From an uncultured Oscillospiraceae bacterium (lineage in GTDB: Bacteria; Bacillota; Clostridia; Oscillospirales; Ruminococcaceae): DNA of 44,226 nt. This document shows positions 1 through 8,039 of the stretch, piece after piece. A model generated the notes under the pieces. The model saw only the letters and a program-made list of their open reading frames with translations, was not told the origin of the DNA and ran no database searches. Where the stretch lies: assembly GCA_910579125.1 (NCBI GenBank), contig CAJTTH010000020.1:1-44226 (forward strand). Direction: 5' to 3'. Numbering within the stretch: position 1 is the first letter of the stretch; every line of letters starts with the position of its first letter. The translations under genes and the position numbers were made by a program.

Positions 1-572
1 AAATCCGAATCCTTGATCGGATATTCCAGATACCAGTTTTTATATTTTAAGTATTCTGCCTGGGGATGATCCTTTTCGTATCCCGAAGGAACATTTTTCA
101 GCGAAGTTCCGGCAACCTTGAAATGTTTGCGGAAATCTTGCGTATTTATAATATCTTCCCATTCATCTCCATTTTGCGATATGTAATCTCTCACCATTGC
201 CGTTGCGTCCTTAAACATATCCGCAAACAGCCCGCCGCCAAGAAATGATTGGTCACCCGGCTTTATCATAATATAATATCCCACAGGTATCGGCAGCTTT
301 CCCATAGATGAAATATGTGCGCGGAAAGCAGGATTATATGGAGATTTATCATAACTGAAACGAGTGTCTCGATTTAATTTGAATGTAAGTTCCCTTGGAA
401 CATTGTGAATAATACTGCTGTCAAATTCAGCCATTCGTATAATAAGTTCACGAATAAGCTCCTCAAATTCGGAATTAGCTTCTTTGTATTCGGATTTATG
501 CGCGTGATACCATTCGCGATCATTATTTTCGCTTAACGCGGTTAAAAAATTAAAAATTGTTTTAGTATTCAC
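1..572 (-). CDS. DUF2461 family protein (3' end off the window)
   Basis: Reading the minus strand from a GTG at 572 gives an uninterrupted frame to the window edge (about 190 codons). It begins VNTKTIFNFLTALSENNDRE and contains RELTFKLNRDTRFSYDKSPY, FRAHISSMG and GGGLF, the conserved pattern of the DUF2461/TIGR02453 family. Full members are roughly 210-230 residues, so only a short C-terminal part is missing. The function of the family is not established. AGGAGG (complement of 581-586) lies 8 nt before the GTG and sits at the end of the upstream sigma-factor gene (stop at 585), so the two are surely co-transcribed and perhaps translationally coupled. The start is secure; the family call rests on motifs I recognise. 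Confidence 0.85.
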   Translation of the reverse strand, partial: MNTKTIFNFLTALSENNDREWYHAHKSEYKEANSEFEELIRELIIRMAEFDSSIIHNVPRELTFKLNRDTRFSYDKSPYNPAFRAHISSMGKLPIPVGYYIMIKPGDQSFLGGGLFADMFKDATAMVRDYISQNGDEWEDIINTQDFRKHFKVAGTSLKNVPSGYEKDHPQAEYLKYKNWYLEYPIKDSD

Positions 573-584
573 CTGTAAAACCTC

Positions 585-1436
585 CTATGCGTTTCTTATA
601 ATGTTACAGCTTGTGCTGTCCAAAAAATTCTCGATAAATTCTCTAAGACTTTCGGGAGATTGATATGTCTTGCAATAAGAAAATTCCTGTGAAATATCAT
701 CAATGTCCTCCATAGCCTTTTTTACCTCTACTGTTGTTTCAATTGGAATCTGCTTTGCTGCAGTGAAGTCCAAACGATCCGGAGATATTCTGTGATTTTG
801 AATAGCGTAATTCACCCTGTTCATGCAACGGCAAGCACCCGTTCCGTATTCGCCGCAGTATTCACTTAAAAAATCCGCCATCTTTTTGCGGGCTCTTGAT
901 AGCCTCTGACGGTATGCTTCCGGAGAAATGCCCAAAATATCACCCGCGATACGGCTGTCTACCTTGAACATAGTTCCCAGAATAAAAATGCAGCGACTCT
1001 CTGCGTCAAGACATTGCAGCATTACGTTAGTGCAGGACATTTTCAGTTCCTCCGCAAGAACATCTTTTTCAACATCTTGCGTCAGATCAGGAACGTCGTC
1101 GATTTTTCCATTCAGTATATCGTCTCCGTAATACTCAAAGCTAAGCGGAAATTTTGCGAATATATGCTTTTTGTAATTCTTGAGATGGTTTGACGCTATA
1201 CTGAATACCCATGTTGAAAACTCGCTCTCGCCTTTAAACGACGATAGATGAGTAATTATTTTCAGCAAAATATCCTGCGACGCGTCCTCCGCGTCTTGAA
1301 AGGTTCCAAGCATACGCAGCGAAAGATTGAACACCATATCTTGTACGCTAAGAAGGAGCGTTTCCAGAGATTTTTTATCCCCCGAAACCGCATTGCCGAT
1401 CAATACCAACAGTTCTTCATTTGTTAAATTGTTCAT
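585..1436 (-). CDS. ECF-type RNA polymerase sigma factor with Cys-containing C-terminal extension
   Basis: 283 residues. Residues 20-95 carry sigma-70 region 2 (LRMLGTFQDAEDASQDILLK, then FSTWVFSIASNHLKNYKK), and residues 130-195 carry region 4 with a helix-turn-helix (GDILGISPEAYRQRLSRARK). After region 4 there is an extension of about 85 residues starting with a cysteine cluster (EYCGEYGTGACRCMNRVNYA) that could bind metal or sense redox state; that is inference. ECF factors normally end soon after region 4 (about 170-200 residues), so the extension is notable. ATG at 1436 follows a GGAGG at 1445-1449. The gene is first in an operon with the DUF2461 gene. No anti-sigma gene adjoins it, which fits an extension that acts as its own control domain. 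Confidence 0.88.
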   Translation of the reverse strand: MNNLTNEELLVLIGNAVSGDKKSLETLLLSVQDMVFNLSLRMLGTFQDAEDASQDILLKIITHLSSFKGESEFSTWVFSIASNHLKNYKKHIFAKFPLSFEYYGDDILNGKIDDVPDLTQDVEKDVLAEELKMSCTNVMLQCLDAESRCIFILGTMFKVDSRIAGDILGISPEAYRQRLSRARKKMADFLSEYCGEYGTGACRCMNRVNYAIQNHRISPDRLDFTAAKQIPIETTVEVKKAMEDIDDISQEFSYCKTYQSPESLREFIENFLDSTSCNIIRNA

Positions 1437-1463
1437 AATTTTCTACCTCCTATTTAATTAGAC

Positions 1464-1477
1464 AACCGATATCGGTT
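1464..1477. promoter_or_regulatory. Perfect 14-bp palindrome in sigma-factor leader
   Basis: AACCGATATCGGTT reads the same on both strands. It lies between the predicted promoter (1530-1558) and the sigma-factor ribosome site, about 40-55 bp after the likely transcription start. It has no loop and no T run, so it suits a dimeric repressor operator better than a terminator. Which protein binds is unknown. Confidence 0.4.
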
Positions 1478-1529
1478 CGTGTGACATATTTTGAAAAATT
1501 TTTTTCCTTGTACAGTCATTATAACATTT

Positions 1530-1558
1530 AGTATAACACAAACGCTTGTATTTTTCAA
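1530..1558 (-). promoter_or_regulatory. Sigma-A promoter for ECF sigma / DUF2461 operon
   Basis: On the minus strand, TTGAAA (complement of 1553-1558) is followed after exactly 17 bp by TATACT (complement of 1530-1535). A second TATAAT lies slightly downstream (complement of 1518-1523) without a good partner. The position about 95 bp before the ATG at 1436 fits. Confidence 0.6.
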
Positions 1559-1700
1559 GTTCAAACGAAAAAAATCTTGATGTAAAACAGATAATTTCAT
1601 TGTTCCTTAATTTACCTTTTGGAAAGTTTTGCCTACACCGTGGTTTTAAGGCAACTGCCCGGATCGGATTGTATTAGTCGTATTCTTTGTTTTATGCGTC

Positions 1701-1835
1701 TCAATTTCTAAAGCTATTGAGCGACAAATCTTCCATAGATTTCATTTGCTTTTTGATACATTTGTTAAGCCATTCGGTAAGTTCTGCTTGTGTTTTTGCA
1801 AGCACATAACAATAGATTGGATTACGAGCGGATTA
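1701..1835 (-). other. Short unidentified coding-like fragment
   Basis: Within the 1.2-kb stretch between the sigma operon and the XRE gene, one minus-strand frame reads VLAKTQAELTEWLNKCIKKQ, then MKSMEDLSLNSFRN and a stop at 1701-1703. It is preceded in frame by a stop near 1836 and has no clear ribosome site. The composition looks protein-like, so it may be the tail of a lost gene. I cannot name it. The rest of 1559-2440 shows only hairpins and one other gene scrap. Confidence 0.2.
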
Positions 1836-1862
1836 TCCAATATGCACCACACAAATAAATAC

Positions 1863-1896
1863 AAAAGCGGCATCGAAAAAATGCCGCTTTTTCTAT
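1863..1896 (+). terminator. Rho-independent terminator-like hairpin
   Basis: AAAAGCGGCAT (1863-1873) pairs perfectly with ATGCCGCTTTT (1881-1891), with a 7-nt loop and a T run continuing past the stem. It would also work, less well, on the other strand. No intact gene precedes it, so it is probably left over from lost genes. Confidence 0.6.
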
Positions 1897-2064
1897 GCTC
1901 AAAAAAATACATTTTAATAAGTATATCAATATTGGCATTGCTTTTTCAAAAACGCATTTTTTTAAAGCGCGCTGCAAAGCCGTTTACACAATATTTGATC
2001 GTTCTGAAACGATTTTTTAAAAATTCTCTCAAAAGCTCCGGGCTTCTCAAAAATGACAAAAAAG

Positions 2065-2094
2065 CCCGAAAAGCTTTGACAAACCTTTCGGGCA
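2065..2094 (+). terminator. Hairpin, possible old terminator
   Basis: GCCCGAAA (2065-2072) pairs with TTTCGGGC (2087-2094). The following sequence is only moderately T-rich. It lies in the same decayed stretch as the hairpin at 1863. Confidence 0.35.
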
Positions 2095-2238
2095 TAGCTT
2101 TTATAGAATTTCGCGTTTATGCAAGAAAATTCGGCGCGGTTAAGCTAGAAATTCGGGATTCTCGTATATTTTGAGTCCCTTTTCGGCATATCTTATGTAT
2201 TCTGCTTGTCAAATAACATTTTCAGCAGACGAGCCTAG

Positions 2239-2379
2239 GCGGTTATAGAAAATCCGCTCCCTACAAAAGACGGGTTTTCGGTGATGGATAACGTGCTTTA
2301 CTACATCAACGGCAAGACTAAAATCAAGATCAAGGAGCACCTCGCCGAAACAAAAGTGACCGCCTTTGACCTTGTGTAA
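2239..2379 (+). pseudogene. C-terminal scrap of a small, probably element-borne protein
   Basis: After a stop at 2236-2238, a frame reads AVIENPLPTKDGFSVMDNVL, YYINGKTKIKIKEHLAETKV, TAFDLV and stops at 2377-2379. There is no start codon with a ribosome site; the first ATG lies inside the motif. The residue pattern is clearly that of a real protein. It reminds me of short accessory proteins carried beside recombinases on clostridial conjugative elements, but I cannot place it in a named family. It supports the view that 1.6-2.7 kb holds remains of a mobile element. Confidence 0.4.
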
Positions 2380-2438
2380 AGCGCGAGCAGATACGAAAAA
2401 CGCACCCAAGCGGCAGGATAATTTTTTTGAAAAAGCGG

Positions 2439-2467
2439 TAGACATTACGCCCGTATTATGGTATAAT
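2439..2467 (+). promoter_or_regulatory. Orphan promoter-like site followed by inverted repeat
   Basis: TAGACA (2439-2444), 17 bp, TATAAT (2462-2467) resembles a sigma-A promoter. Downstream, TGTTTCAT (2499-2506) and ATGAAACA (2521-2528) form an 8-bp inverted repeat. No gene follows before the separate promoter of the XRE gene, so this may be a relic. Confidence 0.35.
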
Positions 2468-2666
2468 GTGATTGTAAACAATGTGTTGCAATACGGACTG
2501 TTTCATAGAGTCGAGATAAAATGAAACAAAACAGTGCCATATTTATGGCTTGGTCTTGGCAATGTACTTAAAACCGAATACCTCCCGTCGAATATTGGCA
2601 TGCACCGACGCTTGTTGAAACAACCTGCGGTTGAGCTGCGGAGTTTTTTCTTTAACATACTTATAA

Positions 2667-2695
2667 TTGTTTTCGGTTGGAATGCGGGTTATAAT
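2667..2695 (+). promoter_or_regulatory. Sigma-A promoter for XRE regulator / S66 peptidase pair
   Basis: TTGTTT (2667-2672), 17-bp spacer, TATAAT (2690-2695). It is about 55 bp upstream of the ATG at 2750. Confidence 0.55.
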
Positions 2696-2749
2696 GAGAG
2701 TGCGGGCAGGAAATGCGCGCGATAAATCATTATAACGGGAGGAAACAAT

Positions 2750-3496
2750 ATGTTTAATCAGATCGACTTCGGAAAAAGAGTAAGGGAGTTTCGGACAAGA
2801 AACAATTTCTCGCAGAGGGAAACGGCGCTGATGATAGGTGTTTCGGAGCAGGCGGTGAGCAAGTGGGAGAACGGAGAATGTCTGCCCGACGTCTATAATC
2901 TGAAGTTGCTGGCGCAGGTGCTCCGCGTTTCCGTGGACAGCCTGCTCGATACCGAAATTCAGACCGAAAAGCTCGTTGAGACCATTATGATCGGCGGCGC
3001 GGCTTTTGAAATAATCGAAAAACCCAAAACTATTCTCGCGGGGAAGATACTTTATGCAAAGGATTTTCCAAGCGGGGAGAAATTCAACTCGGCGATAGAC
3101 GGGCTCTCGGAGGACGAAAAGCAGACCGCGTTCGGCAAATTGGCGGAATGCGCGCTGCCTGTTTACGACATAAATCTCAGCGTTAATTTCTGGCTTGCCG
3201 TGAAATACCGCGCATACGGATTTGTGCGTGAGGTCTTGACGGAGGAGCAGCCCGACGGCGTGGACGTTTTCAAAAACCCTGCTTCGCTGTATATCCGCGC
3301 GTACACAGGCAAAGAGACCGCGCAGCTTATCAGCAGGGAGCGGTGCGAGATATGGGAGCTTTTCGCGTATATCAGGGATTACTTTATGCCCGCGCACGGC
3401 TTTGAAATGGCTCAGAACGGCGCTCAGGAGCTGGAGGTATTCGACACGTTTGAACATAAATCGGGTTATGCCTATATGCCCGTAGTCAAGAAATAA
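2750..3496 (+). CDS. XRE-family HTH transcriptional regulator with unknown C-terminal domain
   Basis: 248 residues. Residues 6-62 are a Cro/CI-type helix-turn-helix (FGKRVREFRTRNNFSQRETA, then MIGVSEQAVSKWENGECLPD and LLAQVLRVSVDSLL), a close match to the HTH_3 pattern. The remaining 180 residues have no motif I recognise and no membrane segment; they contain aromatic-rich stretches such as VNFWLAVKYRAYGFVREVL. Such N-terminal XRE plus C-terminal sensing-domain proteins are common local regulators in Clostridia. A GGGAGG site at 2739-2744 fixes the ATG. The S66 peptidase starts 23 bp after the stop, so the two probably form one transcript. Confidence 0.85.
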   Translation: MFNQIDFGKRVREFRTRNNFSQRETALMIGVSEQAVSKWENGECLPDVYNLKLLAQVLRVSVDSLLDTEIQTEKLVETIMIGGAAFEIIEKPKTILAGKILYAKDFPSGEKFNSAIDGLSEDEKQTAFGKLAECALPVYDINLSVNFWLAVKYRAYGFVREVLTEEQPDGVDVFKNPASLYIRAYTGKETAQLISRERCEIWELFAYIRDYFMPAHGFEMAQNGAQELEVFDTFEHKSGYAYMPVVKK

Positions 3497-3519
3497 AGTC
3501 AAGGGAAGTGAAATAAACA

Positions 3520-4563
3520 ATGCTTAACAGCGCTGGGCTTTTCAAGCCGAAAATACTGAAGCGCGGCGATACGATTGCCGTAATAAGCCCGTCGTGGGGC
3601 TGCGCGGGCGCACATCGGGTGCTTTGGCAATACAAACTCGGCGAACGTCGGCTTGGAGAGCTCGGGCTTAATGTCGTTGCCTCGCCAAACGCTCTACGCG
3701 GTACGAGATATCTTCACGAAAATCCGCAGGCACGTGCTGAGGACTTTATATGGGCTTTTGAAAACAAAGCGGTCAAGGCGGTCATCGCGAATATCGGAGG
3801 AAGCGATTCCGTAAGACTGCTACCGTATCTTTCGGCGAAGACCGTGCGGAATAACCCGAAAATTTTCTGCGGCTATTCCGACGTTATGACGCTGCATCTT
3901 TTCTGCCGATGCGCGGGATTGTCGACATTTTACGGCGATAATCTTCTGACTACCGTCGCCGAAGCTCAGGGCTGGCACGAATACAGCCGAAACAGCTTTG
4001 AGCGAACATTCTTTTCCGATAAGCCTATCGGGGAAATTCTGCCGTCCGAGGATTGGAGCTGTGAGCCGAACAATCACACAAATCCGGATTATGTGCGGTG
4101 TTATATTCCGAATGACGGGTATATGCTCGTTCAAGGCAAGGGAACGGTTCGCGGAAGATTATTCGGCGGTCACGGCGGTCTTTGCGAGTACGACGAGGGC
4201 TTGGAGATATTTCCGCGGTCGGAGGATTTTACGGACAGTATTTTCTTTTTCGAGGACATTCCCGAGGTTATGTCGCCCGATTATATTGCGGATTTTTTTG
4301 ATTGGCTTGGGGAAAGAGGTTTTCTGCCGAGAATAAACGGGGTCGTTATCGGGAAAATGCGCAGCGCAGAGAACTTTGAGCCCTATGCTGAAAGATTGAG
4401 AGAGGTTGTTTCGGGAAAGTATGGACTGCATAATCTGCCTATAATGTACGGACTGAATTTCGGGCATGCCTCGCCGATATGCGTACTTCCCTATGGCGCA
4501 TTGGCAGAGCTTGACGCGGACAGGCTTAAATTCACCATTTTGGAGAGCGGTGTTGTCGGCTGA
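3520..4563 (+). CDS. Peptidase S66 family (LD-carboxypeptidase / MccF-like)
   Basis: 347 residues, normal for the family. S66 serine peptidases use a Ser-Glu-His triad. Here I see the nucleophile in CGYSD (Ser120), the Glu in FFFEDIPE (Glu245) and the His in FGHASP (His316), each in the expected context; KRGDTIAVISPSWG at the N-terminus and NIGGSDSVRLLPYL are also family hallmarks. Family members either trim cell-wall peptides (LD-carboxypeptidase) or cleave microcin C-like nucleotide-peptide toxins (MccF). The strongly divergent, shorter-than-wall-enzyme pattern and the adjacent XRE regulator fit either. No signal peptide, so it acts in the cytoplasm. It is followed by a repeat element rather than another gene. 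Confidence 0.87.
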   Translation: MLNSAGLFKPKILKRGDTIAVISPSWGCAGAHRVLWQYKLGERRLGELGLNVVASPNALRGTRYLHENPQARAEDFIWAFENKAVKAVIANIGGSDSVRLLPYLSAKTVRNNPKIFCGYSDVMTLHLFCRCAGLSTFYGDNLLTTVAEAQGWHEYSRNSFERTFFSDKPIGEILPSEDWSCEPNNHTNPDYVRCYIPNDGYMLVQGKGTVRGRLFGGHGGLCEYDEGLEIFPRSEDFTDSIFFFEDIPEVMSPDYIADFFDWLGERGFLPRINGVVIGKMRSAENFEPYAERLREVVSGKYGLHNLPIMYGLNFGHASPICVLPYGALAELDADRLKFTILESGVVG

Positions 4564-4594
4564 AAATGAGAACGTCCGTCCGACGTTTAGAACC

Positions 4595-4767
4595 TGTACC
4601 AATAGCTTGAAATGCACTCATTATGCTTAGCAAAACACTGATTGCGAGCATAATTTTGTTGCTTTCAAGGAAAAGCACGATGCTTTATGTTGAACGCCCC
4701 GGCGCGGCACGACGTCGCGCATTAAAGGCGTTCACACTAAGACAAGCATTGAGCGGCTATTGGTACA
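4595..4767. repeat. 173-bp fold-back (MITE-like) element
   Basis: TGTACCAATAGC (4595-4606) and its exact reverse complement (4756-4767) bound the stretch between the S66 peptidase and xylulokinase genes. Inside lie further nested arms: TGAACGCC paired with GGCGTTCA near 4692-4733, and GCGCG paired with CGCGC. A third copy of the 12-mer stands at 29928-29939, again with ATAATGAG about 10 bp before it, as beside the first copy. This looks like a small non-coding repeat family able to fold into a long hairpin. Open frames inside it are not convincing genes. Confidence 0.45.
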
Positions 4768-4815
4768 TGCTCTTACATTTTGCAATAAATTATCCGCTAA
4801 GGAAAGGAGATAAAA

Positions 4816-6297
4816 ATGCTTTATATTGGTATTGACCTGGGAACGTCGTCCGTCAAGCTGCTGCTTACGGACGAAAAGGGCGCGATCCTGAAAACCGTTT
4901 CGCGCGAATATCCGCTGTTCTTCCCGCAGGCGGGCTGGTCGGAGCAGAACCCCGAGGACTGGCTGAAAGAGACTGCCGCCGGTATACGCGAGCTTACCGC
5001 CGACTGCGACAAGTCAAAGGTCGCGGGTATCGGCTGCTGCGGACAAATGCACGGTCTGGTTGCGCTGGATAAGGACGACGGCGTTATCCGTCCCGCTATC
5101 CTCTGGAATGACGGCAGAACGAGCGAGGAGACCGATTATCTGAACACCGTTATCGGAAAGGATAAGCTCTCCGAATATACCGCGAATATCGCGTTTGCGG
5201 GATTTACCGCGCCAAAGGTGCTGTGGGTGAAAAAGCACGAACCGGAGAATTTCGCGAAGATAAGCAAAGTAATGCTCCCGAAGGACTACATAAATTATAT
5301 GTTCACGGGAACGTTCTGCACGGACGTTTCGGACGCTTCGGGGACGTTGATGTTCGACGTGAAGAACAAGCGCTGGAGCGCGGAAATGCTCGATATATGC
5401 GGTCTGAAGGCAGAACAGCTCCCGACCGTGTACGAGAGCTGTCAGGTGATCGGAACGCTCAAGGAAAGCATGGCGGAGGAGCTGGGCTTGCCGAGCGCCG
5501 TCAAGGTCTGCGCGGGCGCTGCCGACAACGCGGGAGCGGCGGTCGGCACGGGCACTGTCGGCGACGGGATATGCAACATTTCGCTCGGCACTTCGGGAAC
5601 GATCTTCATCACGTCCAAGGACTTCCGCGTCGACCCGAACAACGCCCTGCACGCGTTCGCTCACGCGGACGGCAATTTCCACCTTATGGGCTGTATGCTC
5701 TCGGCGGCGAGCTGCAATAAGTGGTGGCAGGACAACGTTCTCGGTTCGGAGGATTATTCGGGCGAAGAATCGAAAATTCCCGAGGAGATGCTCGGCAAAA
5801 ACCGCGTTTTCTTCTTGCCGTATCTTATGGGCGAGCGTTCGCCGATAAACGATACCGAGGCGCGTGGCACGTTCATCGGACTGTCGATGGATACCGACAG
5901 GGCGGCTATGAAGCTCGCCGTGCTGGAGGGCGTGGCATTCGCGATGAGGGATTCGTTCGAGGTCGCGCGATCACTCGGTCTGAACATCGGTATAAGCAGA
6001 ATTTGCGGCGGCGGCGCGAAAAGCCCGCTTTGGCGGAAAATTTTCGCGAACGTCCTTAACATCGACATCTGCACCGTCGAGACCGAGGAGGGTCCCGGCT
6101 ACGGCGGCGCTATTCTGGCGGCGGTCGCTTGCGGCGAGTGGAAAAACGTTCAGCAGGCATCAACAGCGCTGCTGAAGATCAAGGAGACTGTTTCTCCCGA
6201 GCCCGGGCTCGAGGCGCTCTACGAGGAACGCTACAAGCAGTTCAGGCAGATTTATCCGACCTTAAAGGGATTATTCCCTATATTAAATAAAATGTAA
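4816..6297 (+). CDS. xylB: Xylulokinase (FGGY carbohydrate kinase)
   Basis: 493 residues, the usual xylulokinase length. It phosphorylates D-xylulose to D-xylulose 5-phosphate for the pentose phosphate pathway. Signs: N-terminal phosphate-binding loop YIGIDLGTSSVKLLL, IGCCGQMHGLVALDKDDGVI with the MHG of xylulokinases, ILWNDGRTSEE, the SDASGTLMFDV stretch, GAADNAGAAVGTG, and FGGY-C signature ICGGGAKSPLWRKIFANVL. AAGGAGAT at 4802-4809 sets the ATG. Only 17 bp separate the stop from the isomerase-like gene start, so they are one operon. Related FGGY kinases (ribulokinase, fuculokinase) are longer or differ at the MHG region, so xylulokinase is the best call. Confidence 0.92.
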   Translation: MLYIGIDLGTSSVKLLLTDEKGAILKTVSREYPLFFPQAGWSEQNPEDWLKETAAGIRELTADCDKSKVAGIGCCGQMHGLVALDKDDGVIRPAILWNDGRTSEETDYLNTVIGKDKLSEYTANIAFAGFTAPKVLWVKKHEPENFAKISKVMLPKDYINYMFTGTFCTDVSDASGTLMFDVKNKRWSAEMLDICGLKAEQLPTVYESCQVIGTLKESMAEELGLPSAVKVCAGAADNAGAAVGTGTVGDGICNISLGTSGTIFITSKDFRVDPNNALHAFAHADGNFHLMGCMLSAASCNKWWQDNVLGSEDYSGEESKIPEEMLGKNRVFFLPYLMGERSPINDTEARGTFIGLSMDTDRAAMKLAVLEGVAFAMRDSFEVARSLGLNIGISRICGGGAKSPLWRKIFANVLNIDICTVETEEGPGYGGAILAAVACGEWKNVQQASTALLKIKETVSPEPGLEALYEERYKQFRQIYPTLKGLFPILNKM

Positions 6298-6314
6298 TTT
6301 TGGAGGTATTAGTT

Positions 6315-7802
6315 ATGCTTACTAACATTCCCAAGGTGAAGCTCGGCATTATCGCGGTATCCCGCGACTGTTTCATCATCTCGCTCTCGGAGCGCCGCAG
6401 AGCGGCTGTTGTCGAGACTTGCGGCAAGTCGGGCATCGACGTTTACGAGTGCAAAACCACAGTCGAAAACGAGCTTGATATGCTCAAGGCGGTCGACGAG
6501 GTGAACGCGGCGGGCTGCAACGCGCTGGTCGTATTTCTCGGCAACTTCGGTCCCGAGACCCCCGAAACGCTTATCGCGAAGAAGTTCGACGGTCCCGTGA
6601 TGTACGCGGCGGCGGCCGAGGAGACGGGCGACGACCTTATCAACGGGCGCGGCGACGCTTACTGCGGTATGCTCAACTGCTCGTACAATCTCGGTATGCG
6701 CCATCTGAAAGCGTATATTCCCGAGTATCCCGTGGGCACTGCCGAGGATATCGCGAAGATGATCGGCGAATTTGTGCCGATCGCGCGCACACTCATCGGC
6801 TTGTCCGATTTGAAGATCATTACGTTCGGTCCTCGTCCGCAGGATTTCTTCGCCTGCAACGCGCCGATAAAAGGCTTGTACGAGATTGGCGTGGAGATCG
6901 AGGAGAACTCCGAGCTTGATTTGCTTGTTTCGTACAAGGCTCATGCCGACGATCCGAGAATTGCCGAGATCTGCAAGGAAATGGCAGCGGAAATGGGCGA
7001 GGGCAGATACTATGCAGAGATGAACGCGAGAATGGCGCAGCTTGAGATAACGCTGCTCGACTGGGCGGAGAAGCACAAGGGCTCGCGGAAGTATGTCGCG
7101 TTTGCGGACAAGTGCTGGCCCGCGTTCCCCGAGGCGTTCGGGTTTGAGCCGTGCTATGTGAACTCCCGTCTGGTATCGCGAGGCATTCCCGTTTCGTGCG
7201 AGGTCGACATTTACGGCGCGCTCAGCGAATACATCGGAATGTGCATTACGGGCGATACGGTAACGCTGCTCGACATCAACAACTCCGTGCCCGCCGACCT
7301 GTACAAGCAGGACATCGAGGGTAAGTTCCCATATGCGCTTACTGATACGTTTATGGGCTTCCACTGCGGAAATACGCCCGAATGCAAGCTCTGCGAGGAG
7401 CGCGCGGTCAAGTATCAGCTTATTCAGCACCGTCTGCTTGAACCGAAGGACTCCGAGCCCGACTTTACGCGCGGCACTCTCGAGGGAGACATCGCGGCTT
7501 CGGACATCACGTTCTTCCGTCTGCAATGCGACAGCGAGGGCGTGCTCCGCGCTTATGTCGCGGAGGGCGAGGTGCTGCCCGTCAAGACGCGTTCGTTCGG
7601 CGGTATCGGCGTGTTCGCGATACCCGAAATGGGAAGATTTTACCGTCACGTTCTCATTCAGAAGCGCTATCCGCACCACGGTGCAGTCGCGTTCAATCAC
7701 TGCGGAAATCTGATTTTCGAGGTGCTGAAAATTCTCGGCGTTGAGGATATCGCTTATAATCAGCCCAAGTCGCTGCCATATCCCACCGAAAGACCTTTTT
7801 AA
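6315..7802 (+). CDS. L-fucose/L-arabinose isomerase-family protein
   Basis: About 495 residues from ATG 6315, which follows GGAGG at 6302-6306. An in-frame TTG at 6300 overlaps the ribosome site and is unlikely. Recognisable parts are VVFLGNFGPETPETLIAKKF and MRHLKAYIPEYPVGTAEDIA in the first third, GLSDLKIITFGPRPQDFFAC in the middle, and CEVDIYGALSEYIGMCITGD, which resembles the metal-site region of fucose/arabinose isomerases, then FHCGNTPECKLCEE. Classical FucI is about 590 residues, so this belongs to the shorter related group annotated as fucose-isomerase-like. It probably interconverts an aldose and a ketose, and the tight coupling to xylulokinase suggests it supplies that enzyme with a ketopentose. 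The true sugar is not readable from sequence. A clear terminator follows. Confidence 0.8.
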   Translation: MLTNIPKVKLGIIAVSRDCFIISLSERRRAAVVETCGKSGIDVYECKTTVENELDMLKAVDEVNAAGCNALVVFLGNFGPETPETLIAKKFDGPVMYAAAAEETGDDLINGRGDAYCGMLNCSYNLGMRHLKAYIPEYPVGTAEDIAKMIGEFVPIARTLIGLSDLKIITFGPRPQDFFACNAPIKGLYEIGVEIEENSELDLLVSYKAHADDPRIAEICKEMAAEMGEGRYYAEMNARMAQLEITLLDWAEKHKGSRKYVAFADKCWPAFPEAFGFEPCYVNSRLVSRGIPVSCEVDIYGALSEYIGMCITGDTVTLLDINNSVPADLYKQDIEGKFPYALTDTFMGFHCGNTPECKLCEERAVKYQLIQHRLLEPKDSEPDFTRGTLEGDIAASDITFFRLQCDSEGVLRAYVAEGEVLPVKTRSFGGIGVFAIPEMGRFYRHVLIQKRYPHHGAVAFNHCGNLIFEVLKILGVEDIAYNQPKSLPYPTERPF

Positions 7803-7815
7803 TTTATTAAAGCGT

Positions 7816-7850
7816 TTGGCGGCATTGTTAAAAAGTGCCGCCAATTTGTT
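7816..7850 (+). terminator. Terminator of xylulokinase/isomerase operon
   Basis: TTGGCGGCA (7816-7824) pairs perfectly with TGCCGCCAA (7836-7844), followed by TTTGTT. It starts 14 bp after the stop at 7802. Confidence 0.75.
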
Positions 7851-7947
7851 AAAGTAAATCAGAATTTGGCGCAGTGTTGCTAACATAAAATCCAAATTTG
7901 TGATATTGCCCAAAAAACAAACAGAAAATTTGTACAAAAAACCGCCC

Positions 7948-7975
7948 TTGTAAGTTGGCGAAAATGTGATATAAT
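7948..7975 (+). promoter_or_regulatory. Promoter for cellobiose phosphorylase gene
   Basis: TTGTAA (7948-7953), 16-bp spacer, TATAAT (7970-7975), about 65 bp before the ATG. A small hairpin (CAGCCG 7998-8003 with CGGCTG 8009-8014) lies in the leader just before the ribosome site. Confidence 0.5.
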
Positions 7976-8039
7976 TAACTCATACTGGTAAAAAAATCAG
8001 CCGCACCCCGGCTGTAAATTTAATACGGAGGTCACAACT

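Noticed and set aside
1746..2174. 142-codon plus-strand open frame in the decayed region
   Set aside because: No ribosome site, runs through two terminator-like hairpins, and has a low-complexity Lys/Phe-rich translation.
4623..4835. 70-codon frame before xylulokinase
   Set aside because: Falls inside the fold-back repeat and overlaps the xylulokinase ribosome site and start.
5014..5720. Extra open frames on both strands inside xylulokinase
   Set aside because: Arg-rich shadows with no motif; the xylulokinase frame is unambiguous.
6309..7937. Long open frame antisense to the isomerase-like gene (minus strand)
   Set aside because: Arg/Leu/Val-rich shadow of a GC-biased coding strand, no family motifs, and it covers the terminator at 7816-7844.
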